A DNA stretch of 64,000 nucleotides, from positions 60,001-124,000 of the forward strand of contig JAJEKV010000266.1 in the NCBI GenBank assembly GCA_021234155.1, read 5' to 3'. The notes below the pieces were generated by a model. That model was given only the letters and a program-made list of their open reading frames with translations, made no database searches and was not told where the DNA came from. Source of the DNA: Isoetes taiwanensis (lineage: Eukaryota > Streptophyta > Lycopodiopsida > Isoetales > Isoetaceae). The position numbers and the translations under genes were made by a program. This document shows positions 22,441 to 33,240 of the stretch, one piece after another (position 1 is the first letter of the stretch; each line of letters starts with the position of its first letter).

Positions 22441-23347
22441 TGTGAGACATTGACTCTAATTGGGTTAAACTTGTCCAATTTGGGTGATGTAAGGGTCTAA
22501 TTCTGCTAGATTCATCGAGTTAGGCAGAATTGACCCTTATTTGGTCGATTTGGAGCTGTTTGGGGCACTTTTGGACCATGGTCTCACACGTTGCGCCCAG
22601 ACCAAAAATGAACTTTTCATTTTCGGTCCCGGCGCGACGTGTGAGACATCCTCTCAATTTTGCTCAAAGTGTCCGTTTTAACTAAAACAAAAGCTAGAAA
22701 TCAATAACTCAACTCAATCAAACAAGATTAGACATGTTACTTTGTCAAAAACTCTTTATATTAACAAAATTTTTCTATTATTTACAAAATTTTACGGTCG
22801 CTCTCCCTTGATGTAGCTAGTAAGATGCATGTCCTGCTTCATCAGTGTCACTCTCTTTGCATGGACTGTGCAGGCTGTCGAATCTTCAAAATGCTGCACT
22901 AGTTTCTGTTCTGTTGCCTCTTGCAGTGCCAGCAACATCTCATCCGTCACCCTCATCTCCGTGTTGTATTCTTGGATTACCTCGGACTAGTCGGGCGAAC
23001 GGTGCACAGGGAATCAAAAACCCGAAGCTACACTAAAATGCGATCTCTCTCGGGGCTTTCCTCTCGCTCTCTCCTTTACGCCGGTTCTCTTTTTGCACGG
23101 TGGTCTAGGAGGCTTGGGCTTACGTGGTGGCGTCTTGACATCTTCTTGGGGGTACTCCACCTTCGACGACCCGTACTCTGTTCTCCTGATAGTATGTGTT
23201 GTACGCCTCCCACTTCGCCATGAAGGCGTTGTGCTCCCTTAGTTTCTTCTGATAGACCTTGATGGGGTCTATCACATACGCCTCACTAGCTGGCCGCGAC
23301 GCTTTGTTTCTGTCCCACGTCGGGTATGGAGGGGCTCTCGCTACCTT
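22441..23347 (-). other. element A spacer between accessory ORF and protease, with one 67-nt hairpin
   Basis: Holds the hairpin at 22581-22647. About 23130-23336 has a frame that could extend the accessory protein after a frameshift (PDVGQ... in one frame; YVIDPIKVYQKKLREHNAFM in another). No gag core or CCHC knuckle seen. Confidence 0.6.
22581..22647. promoter_or_regulatory. 67-nt hairpin module, element A copy 1
   Basis: Outer arms GTCTCACACGTTGCGCC and GGCGCGACGTGTGAGAC; inner arms AAAATGAA and TTCATTTT around a CTT loop. Almost the whole 67 nt can pair. Same length and arms as 24238-24304 and 24441-24507. Confidence 0.85.
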
Positions 23348-24028
23348 TCAGGCTGCTCGGTCAATGGCATGCGCTTTCGTTGGCGGGGTCCCGAAGATCC
23401 CCTCTTTGTTGAAGGGATTAAAGTCCTCATCCTCTGAGTCATCCGAGGAGGGTGGGGGCTGGTCTGCGGGCCGCTCTTGGATGACGACCTTGGAGCGTGG
23501 GACCTTCTTGAGTTTTCTTTGGCCTCCCTCCACGAACTTTCCCTTCTTCACTCTCAGCTCCTCTGCTGCTTTGGCTTCCTCTTCGTCCCTCTTCCTTTTC
23601 TTCTCTTCTCTCTTCCTTTCTCGGTGGCGTTCTTTCGCTTCGTGCTTCTTTATCCACGCCGCTAGTTCCTCCTCTTCGGCTGGATCGAATGTCGGCTCTC
23701 TCTGCTCTTCCTGCTCCTCAGCCACCTGATCTTGTTCCTCCTTCTTCTTCCTTTCCTCCTCCATTTCTTCAAAAACCTGCTGCATCACGTCTGGTTCCTC
23801 ATTGTCGAGGACTTCTGTCCCCGCATCGGAGTGTGCATCCTCCTCAACTTCGGTCTCATCCCCTCCTTGGTTGGTGGTGTTGTAGGGATGCTCCTCGGAT
23901 GATGTCCCTTCACCCAATGAAGGATGGCCTCTTTGGTGAAAAAGGCGCTCCCGAAGCATTTCTTGGAGTATGGCGCTGGGAGTTGTGTCACCTGGAGGAA
24001 CTCTAGCAGTTTGCTTCGTCCGGGCCAT
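23348..24028 (-). CDS. element A accessory protein starting with the histone H3 tail sequence (226 aa)
   Basis: ATG at 24028 (minus) gives MARTKQTAR, identical to histone H3 residues 1-8 after Met (K4 included), then VPPGDTTPSAILQEMLRERL, unlike H3. The rest is a highly charged coiled-coil-like region: acidic (GGDETEVEEDAHSDAG), then Glu/Lys-rich (residues about 100-170, including REEKKRKRDEEE, a likely nuclear localisation signal) and an acidic serine patch (PPPSSDDSEDEDFNPF). An upstream in-frame ATG 17 codons earlier exists, but the 24028 start is the one giving the mimic. It lies between PBS and protease, is preceded by a TATA-like box and two hairpins, and has no gag core, zinc knuckle or enzymatic motif. 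A frameshift near 23348 may cut off about 66 further residues. Function is inference: binding H3-tail readers, including the element's own chromodomain. Confidence 0.85.
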   Translation of the reverse strand: MARTKQTARVPPGDTTPSAILQEMLRERLFHQRGHPSLGEGTSSEEHPYNTTNQGGDETEVEEDAHSDAGTEVLDNEEPDVMQQVFEEMEEERKKKEEQDQVAEEQEEQREPTFDPAEEEELAAWIKKHEAKERHRERKREEKKRKRDEEEAKAAEELRVKKGKFVEGGQRKLKKVPRSKVVIQERPADQPPPSSDDSEDEDFNPFNKEGIFGTPPTKAHAIDRAA

Positions 24029-24128
24029 GTTTGACAGCTCGTCAATCCGACGTCGAGCGCCCAAAAATCGCCTTAGCAAGGGGGAGTGATTTTTCTAAGG
24101 AAGAACGTAGAAATGGGGGGTCCTTGGT

Positions 24129-24137
24129 CTATTTATA
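24129..24137 (-). promoter_or_regulatory. TATA-like box before the accessory ORF of element A
   Basis: Minus strand reads CATCTATAAATAGACC about 100 bases before the ATG at 24028. It is a good plant TATA box inside the element body, well outside the LTR, suggesting a separate internal promoter. Confidence 0.55.
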
Positions 24138-24237
24138 GATGGTCAATTCTAGGTCAAATTACAAATTACCCTTTTGGGTCACCTAAAACTCTTATTATCT
24201 TACTACATGGCTAAATTTAGACATTTCTAACCTCATG

Positions 24238-24304
24238 GTCTCACACGTTGCACCCAGACCAATAATGAAAGTTTCATTTTTGCTCCTGGCGCGACGTGTG
24301 AGAC
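24238..24304. promoter_or_regulatory. 67-nt hairpin module, element A copy 2
   Basis: GTCTCACACGTTGCACC and GGCGCGACGTGTGAGAC arms; inner part AATGAAAGTTTCATT. Lies between the PBS and the accessory ORF. Confidence 0.85.
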
Positions 24305-24440
24305 ATGGTGGATTTTGATGCTAAATTTTATACTTTCTAAGCATGTTTTTAGGAATGTAACATACTAATCTAGCTAGTTTTTAGCTTGAAATTGTTACTT
24401 TTCTGAAATTCATCACTTTTCAAGGTGTTTTTGGCTCAAT

Positions 24441-24507
24441 GTCTCACACGTTGCGCCCAGCTCAAAAATGAACTTTTCATTATTGCTCCTGGTGTGACAT
24501 GTGAGAC
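24441..24507. promoter_or_regulatory. 67-nt hairpin module, element A copy 3
   Basis: GTCTCACACGTTGCGCC and GGTGTGACATGTGAGAC arms; inner part AATGAACTTTTCATT. Exactly the same length as copies 1 and 2. Confidence 0.85.
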
Positions 24508-24698
24508 CATCCTACTTTTGAAGGTTTTGGCTCACTAATTTTAGTCTTTTTATGTTCTCTTTCACTTAACTGTTACTAGCTTAGCATATACTACAAAAAT
24601 GAGAAAACGTTTTCCCATTTTTCGAGGTTTGAGGATCCTATCAAGTTAGTACTACTGGGAGCATGGTCAGTGCTTTGCTCTTGGTCTCCAAGAACATT

Positions 24699-24710
24699 GC
24701 TCTGATACCA
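24699..24710 (-). promoter_or_regulatory. primer-binding site of element A
   Basis: Minus strand TGGTATCAGAGC, the canonical plant initiator-Met tRNA complement, one base from the 5' LTR. Confidence 0.92.
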
Positions 24711-24711
24711 C

Positions 24712-26196
24712 TGTGACGTCCCCTACTCAGATATCTGGTGCACTCACAAGATACAAACGGGGAGTTCATCCCCATACCAGCTCCATGTCGCGGTACATAT
24801 CAATCAGAATCTTTGGGTTCCATGGGAAGAATGAAGGGGTCATTTTACCCGATCTCCCTCGTGGCCTACCTAGTCTGCCGGGCGTAAACATACATGTCAG
24901 TACACATAATCATCATATATCCACCTCGAAGGGTGACACATCAACATCTACATAGACAAAGATCAGCACAATACAAGTGGGTTCCTACCCAAGGCTCGGG
25001 ACTCGGGGAATGACGGCTTGGGTCTCCGTGAGTTCATTGCGCATGTAATCTTGACAATGGATTTGGCTAGCATGAGAACATGGCATAGGGTTGTCCACTC
25101 CATCCCACCTTTGTGCACTTTTGCGAGTAGGTTGAAGAGTATTGGGACTGATCAGAAGCCCCGGGATGCATAGCCAAAGGGGCTATTCCTGGGTTGCATC
25201 TCCCCAGTTCCGATGGGGCAGGTAGGGATCACTCCCTCCAGAGGTCTCCATGCTGACTCAAGGTGACTAGAGGGCCACTGCCCTTATTCGACTTAACCCA
25301 CTGGAAAGTGAACCCCACTCCACGGGTGTCGAGCCCATGCCTTACCCACACTCAGTGGCAAGCCATTAGACCTAGTCTACATTGATCCCCGGTAGACTTT
25401 ACACACCAGAGGGATCGGTTAAGAGTCAGAACACGAACCTCCGCCGAGCCGGTCGCCCCTTCACCCACAACCCGTGTGTGGTTCTTGTACCTGGCGAATC
25501 TACAAGCATTGTGCTAAGGAGGCTAGCTAGGAGCATCAACTACTAAGCTTTAAGTCTCTACCCCCCTTCCCAATACAATGAGTCCACAGAATTCATCCGT
25601 CCATCACATCATCATAGAACTAAAGAATAAGAACTAATCTATATCATAGAGTTAGGTTCTTTAGTTAGGGTCAATCTGGGGATCTGCTTGGCTATTAAGG
25701 GTAATTTAATAGGCTAAACCTACTGCTTCGATGGCTGGAATACGGTTTAGACTATTAAATCGACGAAATACCTGATCCCTGGTTCACTCCTCTTGATCCG
25801 AAGGCGTCCATGTTGTTGTTCTGCTTGGGGATGCGGTCGGAAGGAGAGTCTGACGAGCTAGGGCGCACGGGCAGATCTTGGGAGTTGGATTTGACTCCTC
25901 AGGCGCGCGAACTGGAGCTCGGAAGGTTCGTGGACGAAAAGGGAAGAATTAGGGTTTGGTTACCTTACATAGGCTCTCAGTTAGGTTTAGGGTTTCCATG
26001 ACCCTTGGTCTGCCTTTAATGGGTTAAAGGTTTAAAGTGCGCACATTGCTAAGTGTGCGCACCCTTGCAAGTTGCCCCCTAGGGCGCCCTTGCTTGGTTA
26101 CACGTCGGCACGCACACGCCGATTGAGGGGCGCGGTCTGCAGGATTGGCGGTCAAGACGATATACATCTTGAGACAGGATATCGTCTTCGAACGTC
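24712..26196 (-). repeat. 5' LTR of element A
   Basis: Matches 5452-6944. The outer (right) edge is degraded, so its end is given to within a few bases. Confidence 0.88.
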
Positions 26197-27849
26197 CTGA
26201 GTGAGACATAGATGTAGCATATATAGCTTTCTAGTCACTTATACAATGATGAGCGTTAACAATTTCTAGTAAAATCCTTTAAGGTAATCCATCTCTCTTT
26301 CATGGAATCTAGCGGAATTTTGACAAAACTTCTTTGCTTACGTTAGGAACTTTCCAATGAATTTGAAGTTTTGGGGACTCCATGTTACCTTTTTTCTCTA
26401 GTGACTTAATCATCCATTGTAGCAGCAAGGACCTTGTGTCTCCAATCTAAGAGAGTATCGATGACAATTTGCAAGTCTAAAGCCAACCCTTGAGACTGCA
26501 TTCTAAGGTAGTATCATGTTATACACTTTAACAGTGGCACTAATTATAAAATTGAAATGAAATGCTGTACACACTAGTTCATCTTTTTCCATTCAGTACT
26601 TTAGTACTATCTCTCGGGCAGCCTATGTTTTGAAACCCAAATGCTGTGCAACTTCAAACTATTAATTAATTTGATAGTTTAGTTCTGTACTATTATCTAC
26701 GCATAAATGACAATCTTTATATATACTAAAGGTATTTTGACTGTATGTGATCAACTTTCATTATGGAACATTGATGCAGATAAGGGTCCAGATTTGGATA
26801 TATATTTGGTTGAACTTAAATGTTTGAAAAACATGGGATGAAATGGAGATTTTGGGTCGTTTTGATTTTTTTTTTTTTTTAATTATTTTGATATGTTGGA
26901 TTTACTGTTTTGTTTCACGAGCACCTATGGCCTCTGTTCGGCCCTTCCATCCAACAACTGGCTGGCTATTATTCTAGGGATCTGTCTTCTTGTTCGCATT
27001 GGTGTTCCAAGCTGCAGATCCATATTTTAATCCAGAGTATATAATCTTATAGCCTTCTGAAAGATTTTGCAATGCTACTTGTCGACTTTCTTTCTAATCC
27101 ACCATGAAAATTACACGAACGCCCCACAATCTGCCATGTAACTTATTGATATTACGAGGACTTCTTAAGATTCTTGTACTGTTCTTGTTTTACACGTCTT
27201 GAAATGCCGCTATTCAGGTGTTTATCCAAAGAAATGGATTAATCTGTTCCACAAGAAATAGAAATTGACACACAATGTTTTGTTTCTATTATTCTGCAAG
27301 GAAGGTTTAATTCCTTATTACTGAATACGGCTTCCTTTCATTTAAAGCTATTTTTTACAAAAACTTTGAAATGATTGTATTCCGGTATAGTAGTTTCTAT
27401 ATTCTGGCATCTAAAGTTCTATTTGCTCTTGGATGCATTAGATTAGAGAGCCGATTTTAAGAACGCTTGCATTGATAGAGTCAAGCTTGAGATTCTTGAA
27501 TTAGGGCTCCCGCATCAATACGTACAGGATCAAGCTTGGATTGAAACAGGTAGATGGGGGCAGCCATAATTGCCACGAGAGTCGAGATATGTGTATGTTG
27601 CCAGTCACTGATTATTGAAGTTGAAAAGCATCTGCTTCTGAGGTAATCTTGCTTTTGAGATGATCAGTAATCGTTACTTGGCCTTGGCATTACATTCCAC
27701 GCTTCTAGAACTTTCAGAGCACCACTTGTACACGGCCTGATATTATATATACTTGAGGTTCTAGATGCGCATCTTCAATTGCTGAGCCATTAGCAGTCAC
27801 CATGTTCTTCTTTGTATAAACTTATTTATTGCTGACAAAAGTTTTTTCC
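26197..27849. other. intergenic, no gene recognised
   Basis: AT-rich, with a T15-18 run near 26866 and only short ORFs. Nothing assignable. Confidence 0.5.
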
Positions 27850-27965
27850 TTGAAAACCTCGAGGCATAAGGTTTTTTAAATCCTAGTAGTAATGGTTGTA
27901 CTAGCCCACTGTATTAAGTCCCATGGCCGTTTGATCTTCATGGACATCATAAAATTTATTGTATT
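27850..27965. repeat. dispersed repeat, copy 2 (pairs with 5110-5225)
   Basis: CCTTGAAAACCTCGAGGCAT, GGTTTTTTAAATCCTAGTAG, ACTAGCCCACTGTAT and TTGATCTTCATGGACAT, in the same order as at 5.1 kb. Confidence 0.55.
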
Positions 27966-28275
27966 CTATTGTATATTACCAGGTTCAACAATGTGCTCAT
28001 TTGTCGACAAATATAGAATAGAACTGATTCTACCCCAATAATAACAATTACTAAAAGGATCTTGTTATCTTATAAAGATATGGATTTTTTTTTTTCCTTT
28101 TCTTTTTGAAATTTTGATGATCCAGCAGTTGGGATGCCCGTATTTCTACCTCGAAATGTGGTTAATCTGAATCACAGTTCAAAACGTACAACTTTTTACT
28201 ATTTTTCCTTTAATCTAACTTGATTTGAGCTCAATCTCTTCCTCTCTTCATCAATCCAGGGTTTTAGAGAGTAGA

Positions 28276-28280
28276 CAAGG
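28276..28280. repeat. target-site duplication CAAGG (left) of element D
   Basis: Identical to 44081-44085 on the other side of the element. Confidence 0.88.
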
Positions 28281-29916
28281 TGTGACTCCTCGCTAAACAT
28301 ACTTCGGCCGTGCATTAATTCGGCAGAAATCCCCGTCCCCTCAACAACAACCGCGGGCCCTTCGCCTACCCCGCGACTCTAAGGTGATCCCTAGTGCGGG
28401 AGGGAACACGAAGGTGTCTTTGCGCGCCCTTCCCCTATGGGCTCCTATAACAAATGGCGTTTATAACACGTCGTAACTAGCATCAAACATATACAAATAC
28501 TACCTCAAGGGTAGTGCATCACACATATACCAATGCAAAGATGATAATCATGAACCATAAAACATGAGAGCTCCTACCCTCGTTCAGACTCATAAGGAGG
28601 ATGACCCACTAGCTAGGCCTCAAGATAGAGCAGACCGAAGTCATGGCAATGGCGTAGGGCTGGCATAGAACAATGGCTAGGGTTGACCACTCCATCCCTC
28701 CCGGTGCATACTTTTTGATGGGCTAAATCAGGCTCGGCATGACTCTAGCCTCCTAGGAGACGCAATCCCATGGCATCACCCATCAGGACTACTCCAGTTG
28801 CATCTCCCCGGGTCCGGGATGAGGCAGAAGGGGTTGCATCTCCCGTTCCCGTGGTCTAGAGGTTCCGCGGGCGGCTAGAGAATCGTGGACGACACACCGA
28901 TTGCACCTTACTTATCCCCCCAAAACGAGAGCCAAGCCAACACTTGCAGCCACTCGTGGCGGACACCATTGCCCCCGGAGGTGTGGGACCCATGCTCGCC
29001 CACACCTAAGTGACCCACCATAAGCCTAGCCCACTATGGGATCCCCGAAGCCCCCACTCGGCAGGGATCCTCCCTCCACATTCCCTCTAGCGGTTATCCG
29101 GGTGCTGAGTCATATCATAGCCTCGATAGCCCTGGTGGGCTCCTATGCGCAGCCGCAACTAATAGGAACTAAGGGATCTACTCTAGGAGCATACTACATA
29201 TGGCCCTAGGTCTCACCCCCTTCCCAATACAAGAGGAGCAAACATGATCAACCATCATCACATAATCATCATATCATGAGAATAATCATAAGAAGAACAT
29301 CTTAACCTAATCATACAACCTAACTAAGGGTTAGGGTTCATTGATTAGGGTTCAAGATGTTGAATACTGGTTCTAGGATGGCTCTACTCTAGATACAAGA
29401 TACTAGCACATCCGGAATGCTAATTCGCACGAGCTATCACAACTACTACCCTACATACCGCTCCCGATGCTCTCCCTCCAGCATCCGTGTGCCTCCATGG
29501 TCTTCGACTCACGTGATGCTGCTCTTGCTCCAAGAACGAGTCTACCTCTCGCCGGGCTGCCGCACCAGCCTATGCCACAAGAAACGATGTTCAAACGGGT
29601 TTCAACGCAGTAGGTGAGTCTCTCGGGTGCTAGGGCTGGAAAGAGGCCTAGGGTTAGGGTTCCACCTCATATAAGTTAGGGTCCACCTAGGATGCCACGT
29701 GGCACCAATCGGGTGAGTCTCGTGGTGGCGGTTGCCCAACAGGTTAAGGCCACGTGGAAAATGGTCTTAACCTAAGGTTGGCTAAGTTATATGAATAACT
29801 TAGTCATGCCCCTAGTGCCACAATCTATGGTATACAAGGCTATGAAGATAGACTTGTATAGTGATTCCGGGTCCAGAATATAATTATTCATAGCATATAT
29901 TCCCCCGAACGTCACA
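28281..29916 (-). repeat. 3' LTR of element D
   Basis: Plus-strand edges TGTGACTCCTCGC and CGAACGTCACA. Aligns with 38061-38279 plus 42663-44080. Confidence 0.92.
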
Positions 29917-29927
29917 TTCTCCCCTTA
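29917..29927 (-). promoter_or_regulatory. polypurine tract of element D
   Basis: Minus strand AAGGGGAGAA adjoining the 3' LTR. Confidence 0.8.
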
Positions 29928-30789
29928 GGACAATGTCGTCCTCAAAGATTGCGCTTAAGGTGACTAACCTACCTTATGCCCCGCAAAACAACATAACATA
30001 CTCTTTAATTCAATTTAAACGGTCAACTTCCTATTAAAAGTTAATTGTCAAAATTTAGGCTATATTTGTACTTATACAAAATTATACAACCTTAACAAGT
30101 TACTTCTTATAATAATTAGGAATTATTACTATAAGAGTTATTAGGGTTCATAATCTAAATTATGGCTCCCCCTATCCTCTCGTAATGCGCCCCTCCTCGA
30201 TGCCCACCTCTAACTTGCCTGCACAAGGAGCACATTACATTAGTTTAATTAATAAATTTGTGGTTTTAGGGGACCACCCCCCTTACCTACCTCCTTGAGC
30301 CGAACTACTAGCTCAAGGTTACCCTACTACCTTGCACTCGATCATGGCCCCATAAGGATTTGAGCTTAAGGACCATTTAAGATGATCCTATCATCGCCCA
30401 TGATCAAGTGCTACCTTGTACACGATCCCCCAGATCGAGTACACCCCAGTGCATCATGCCCCAAGGGTTTTAAGCTAGGGAACGTCTCACGATCCCATCA
30501 TCGCGCATGATCACTTTCACCTTCACCATGACCCTCCTACGGCCAGGTGTGCGTCCCCCGCATCGCGGCATAGAGAGCATCCGATCGATGTCTCATCATC
30601 GCCCACCATGCCTCATTCCTCACTCACATGACCCTAATGGTCATGCGCACCTCTTGGTGCGTGTTGGCCTAGAGAATGCCTTAAAGGCGTATACCATCAT
30701 CGCCCACACGTTCCAAGATTCTGGCACATGCACTCTACTAACTAGAATACATGAGCCAGAACTTAAGGCTAACTAAGAAACATACTAAG
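29928..30789 (-). other. 3' non-coding region of element D
   Basis: No recognised ORF. Contains a repeated CATCATCGCCCA / GATCCCATCATCGC theme in 30360-30710, a degenerate tandem of short blocks. Confidence 0.45.
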
Positions 30790-31140
30790 CTAACCTCCTG
30801 GCAAGTCGACGTGGATTAGTTCGGAGACGACTCGCCCATCAAACTCGTTCATAAACTCTGGGTATTGCTTCTCGAAATCCTGCTTCAATACCCATGTCGC
30901 GTCTTCCACGGGCAAGTGCTTCCACTTGACCAAATGCTGGAGGAATTGAGACCACCTAGTCCTCTTGAATGACTTATCAAGAAGGAACTCAGGCACTATT
31001 TCAACTTGATCCTCCGTCATTTCCAACAAAGTTGGAGTATCCTCAGGGTTAGGATCGTGCCTTTTCAATAAACTCACATGGAAGACCTTAAGGTGGCCAA
31101 GAGATCCAACTTGTAGGCTTGAGAGCCCACTCTTCTCCAA
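30790..31140 (-). pseudogene. element D integrase C-terminus and chromodomain
   Basis: Minus strand: LKVFHVSLLKRHDPN, EMTEDQVEIVPEFLLDKSF, then FLQHLVKWKHLPVEDATWVL and KQDFEKQYPEFMNEF to a stop at 30790. Same module and order as in elements A and B. Upstream integrase core is badly decayed. Confidence 0.9.
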
Positions 31141-32330
31141 GATCGTGAACGGACCGGCCCACCTAGGGGCGAGCTTCTTACAATTGCCGATGGCTTCCTT
31201 GCTTAACCTTTACTTGAGCCAACTTTATTCGCCACAACAAAACAACTCCCAAGGAGTTTTACCTCTATCCGCTTGACTCTTCAGATATGCCCATGCTGTT
31301 GAAGATACTCCCATACTTCTACCAAAAGTTACCGCATATATGCTGTCGTTGTTGAGAAACTTCCACCTTGGGCACTAAATTATGCCACATAACTAGGGTC
31401 AAGCATTGATAATATGAATCGATCATGGGGGAGACATCTTCAATGACTCTTGCTTCATATTATTGTACGTAATTGACCAAGTGGATGTACTCGGCCCATT
31501 TGGATTACTTGTTCCAATCATACTTTCTCAACGTGCTCTCCAAATTTGTGTTGGTGCGGTCCCTTTGCCGATTTGACTGCAAATGATAAGCAAAACTCAT
31601 CAACAAGTTGGTGCAACTCGTGTTGAAGAAGTCTTGCTAAACGTCGCTAAAGAACTTGGGATCTCTTTTGGTGATGATGGGACTGTGCCTTCCATGCGAC
31701 CTAAAAGAACTCTTATTTAGACCACCGGCTAGGTCCAAGGCGGTGTCTATGGTGTGGCATGGCAAGTATGTGCTTTTGATAAACTATATACCACAACCAT
31801 CAAGGCTTCAAAGCTTCTTGTTGTCCTTGGAAGGCCCGCTATGAAAACCATCTTTGAAGACTTCCCACTTGGCGCCTGCGGCACGCCAAGGCTCCAAAAC
31901 TCAGGAATTAAGTTGTTCCGCCCTTGCCTCTGCCGGCTCCAGCGGCATTCTTGGATATGTCGATTATCTATTTCTTCATGTCCAGGCCGAAGTAGCTACT
32001 TCTAATATTGAAGTAGACCTTTATAAATTTTGCATGGCCGGAATTAGGGCTATTATGCGTGTCATGGAAGATTTTTTTCTTACTCCTTATATTTTGGGTA
32101 TGCATAGTTGTTCTTTGCTATTAAAGATTACCTTCCTTTTTTAAAAATATTTGAAGGTTTCTCTTTCTTAATCCGTCCTTGCACTCTTGCAAAGACTAGC
32201 CCACTATGCTTGAACTCTATGTTGGCGGAGATGGCTTCTTCTATCTTCTTACCGAATTCGCCTGCCGAAGTGGAGATGGCATTGCAAATTGCTGCTTCAA
32301 AAGCTTGCCAATGAGTGGCGACGTCTTAAC
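31141..32330 (-). pseudogene. element D integrase core remnant
   Basis: Scattered, frame-shifted and AT-enriched remains. HVSLLK-proximal linker, VVDKLSK-like and SRRDPKFF-like pieces can be guessed from comparison with element A, then NAISTSAGEFGKKIEEAIS, which in element A follows RNase H. Confidence 0.6.
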
Positions 32331-33240
32331 ATCTCCACGGCTGCATGCTCTTCCATTGATTTGCTGTAGATCACGATGTCGTCGAAGAGAATTGATGAAG
32401 AAATCATCCAAGGAATCTTGAAGACGCCGTCCTCAAATGCATACGAAGTTGGTGGAGCATTCCATAGACTCAAGGGCATCCTTTGTGGAAGTGATAGTGC
32501 CCCTACTAAGTTCTGAAGGAGTCTTATAATAATCTTCCCCTTCATCCTTTATTTGCTGATTGTCCGAGCTTAAGTCGATTTTGTAGAAGAATCCTGCTTT
32601 TTGGGGCTGATCCATTATGTCGTTGCTTGTTGAGCTGCCCATGGTTGATATACATCTTTAGACTTCCATCTTGGCGTTTTAAAAGGATCCCCAAGTTGAT
32701 CAATTCCCAAGCGCTTCTTGAGCTCTGCTAGCTCGGAAGTGTTGATTCTATAAAGAGCCTTGCTGATCGGCTCTGCCTCTGGTGCAAGAGTGATTTCAGA
32801 CTCTATGCCTCTATAGAGCAAAAGCTCTCAAATTTCACCTGGAAATATATCATGGGACTTCTTGATTAACTTAGAAATTGGCCGAGGCAACTGTTTCGAA
32901 GTAGCATCTTCCTTCTTACTCTTGTAGTCGGGGTCGACAACTTGTAGCTTATGTACGACCTCATTCCTCATGATGTACTTAAGTAATTGCTTTACCGACA
33001 TGCGTTGCACGATTGGAATTACTTCCTTAACTTAAATTATAAGATACTTGCTCTTTGGTCTTTGGGATAAGTATCTCTTGCTTATGATAATCAATTATTG
33101 CCTTGACTTTAATATTGCATGCTTATTATGAGGTCATAGTTGCCAATGTACATAAGTTGGTGCCGATGCTCTACTTTGCTTCGCTCTAGGTTGATGTCGA
33201 ACTTGACTCTTGTTCCGTTGGTGCTGCTAATTACTTGGCC
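32297..33240 (-). pseudogene. element D protease end and reverse transcriptase, joined across an RNase H deletion
   Basis: Minus strand: protease tail VKFDINLE and MYIGNYDLIISMQY (about 33110-33230), linker MSVKQLLKYIMRNEVVHKL, RT pieces YRINTSELAELKKRLG and KAGFFYKIDLSSDNQQIKDE, and the catalytic block SILFDDIVIYSKSMEEHA. Right after EEHA the sequence jumps to HSLASF and the post-RNase-H segment, so about 1 kb with the RT thumb and RNase H is gone (junction near 32330). Confidence 0.8.

Larger units (their letters stand above)
5452..26196 (-). mobile_element. Ty3/gypsy chromovirus A (host of nested element B)
   Basis: Complete but broken LTR retrotransposon on the minus strand. 5' LTR 24712-26196, PBS 24699-24710, accessory ORF 23348-24028, protease/RT/RNase H/integrase 19155-22440, remaining chromodomain tail to 7769, PPT 6945-6958, 3' LTR 5452-6944. 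Removing element B (7889-19149 plus one 5-bp TSD copy) leaves about 9.5 kb. No conventional gag with CCHC knuckle is visible: the protease frame starts abruptly next to the hairpin spacer near 22440, so gag has probably been deleted. The outer target-site duplication is not clear because the right LTR edge is degraded (AACGTCCTGAGTGAG instead of AACGTGACA). Confidence 0.9.

Noticed and set aside
22581-24507. Repeated 67-nt hairpins as a CRISPR array
   Set aside because: Only three widely spaced copies in a eukaryotic retrotransposon, no regular spacers and no cas genes.
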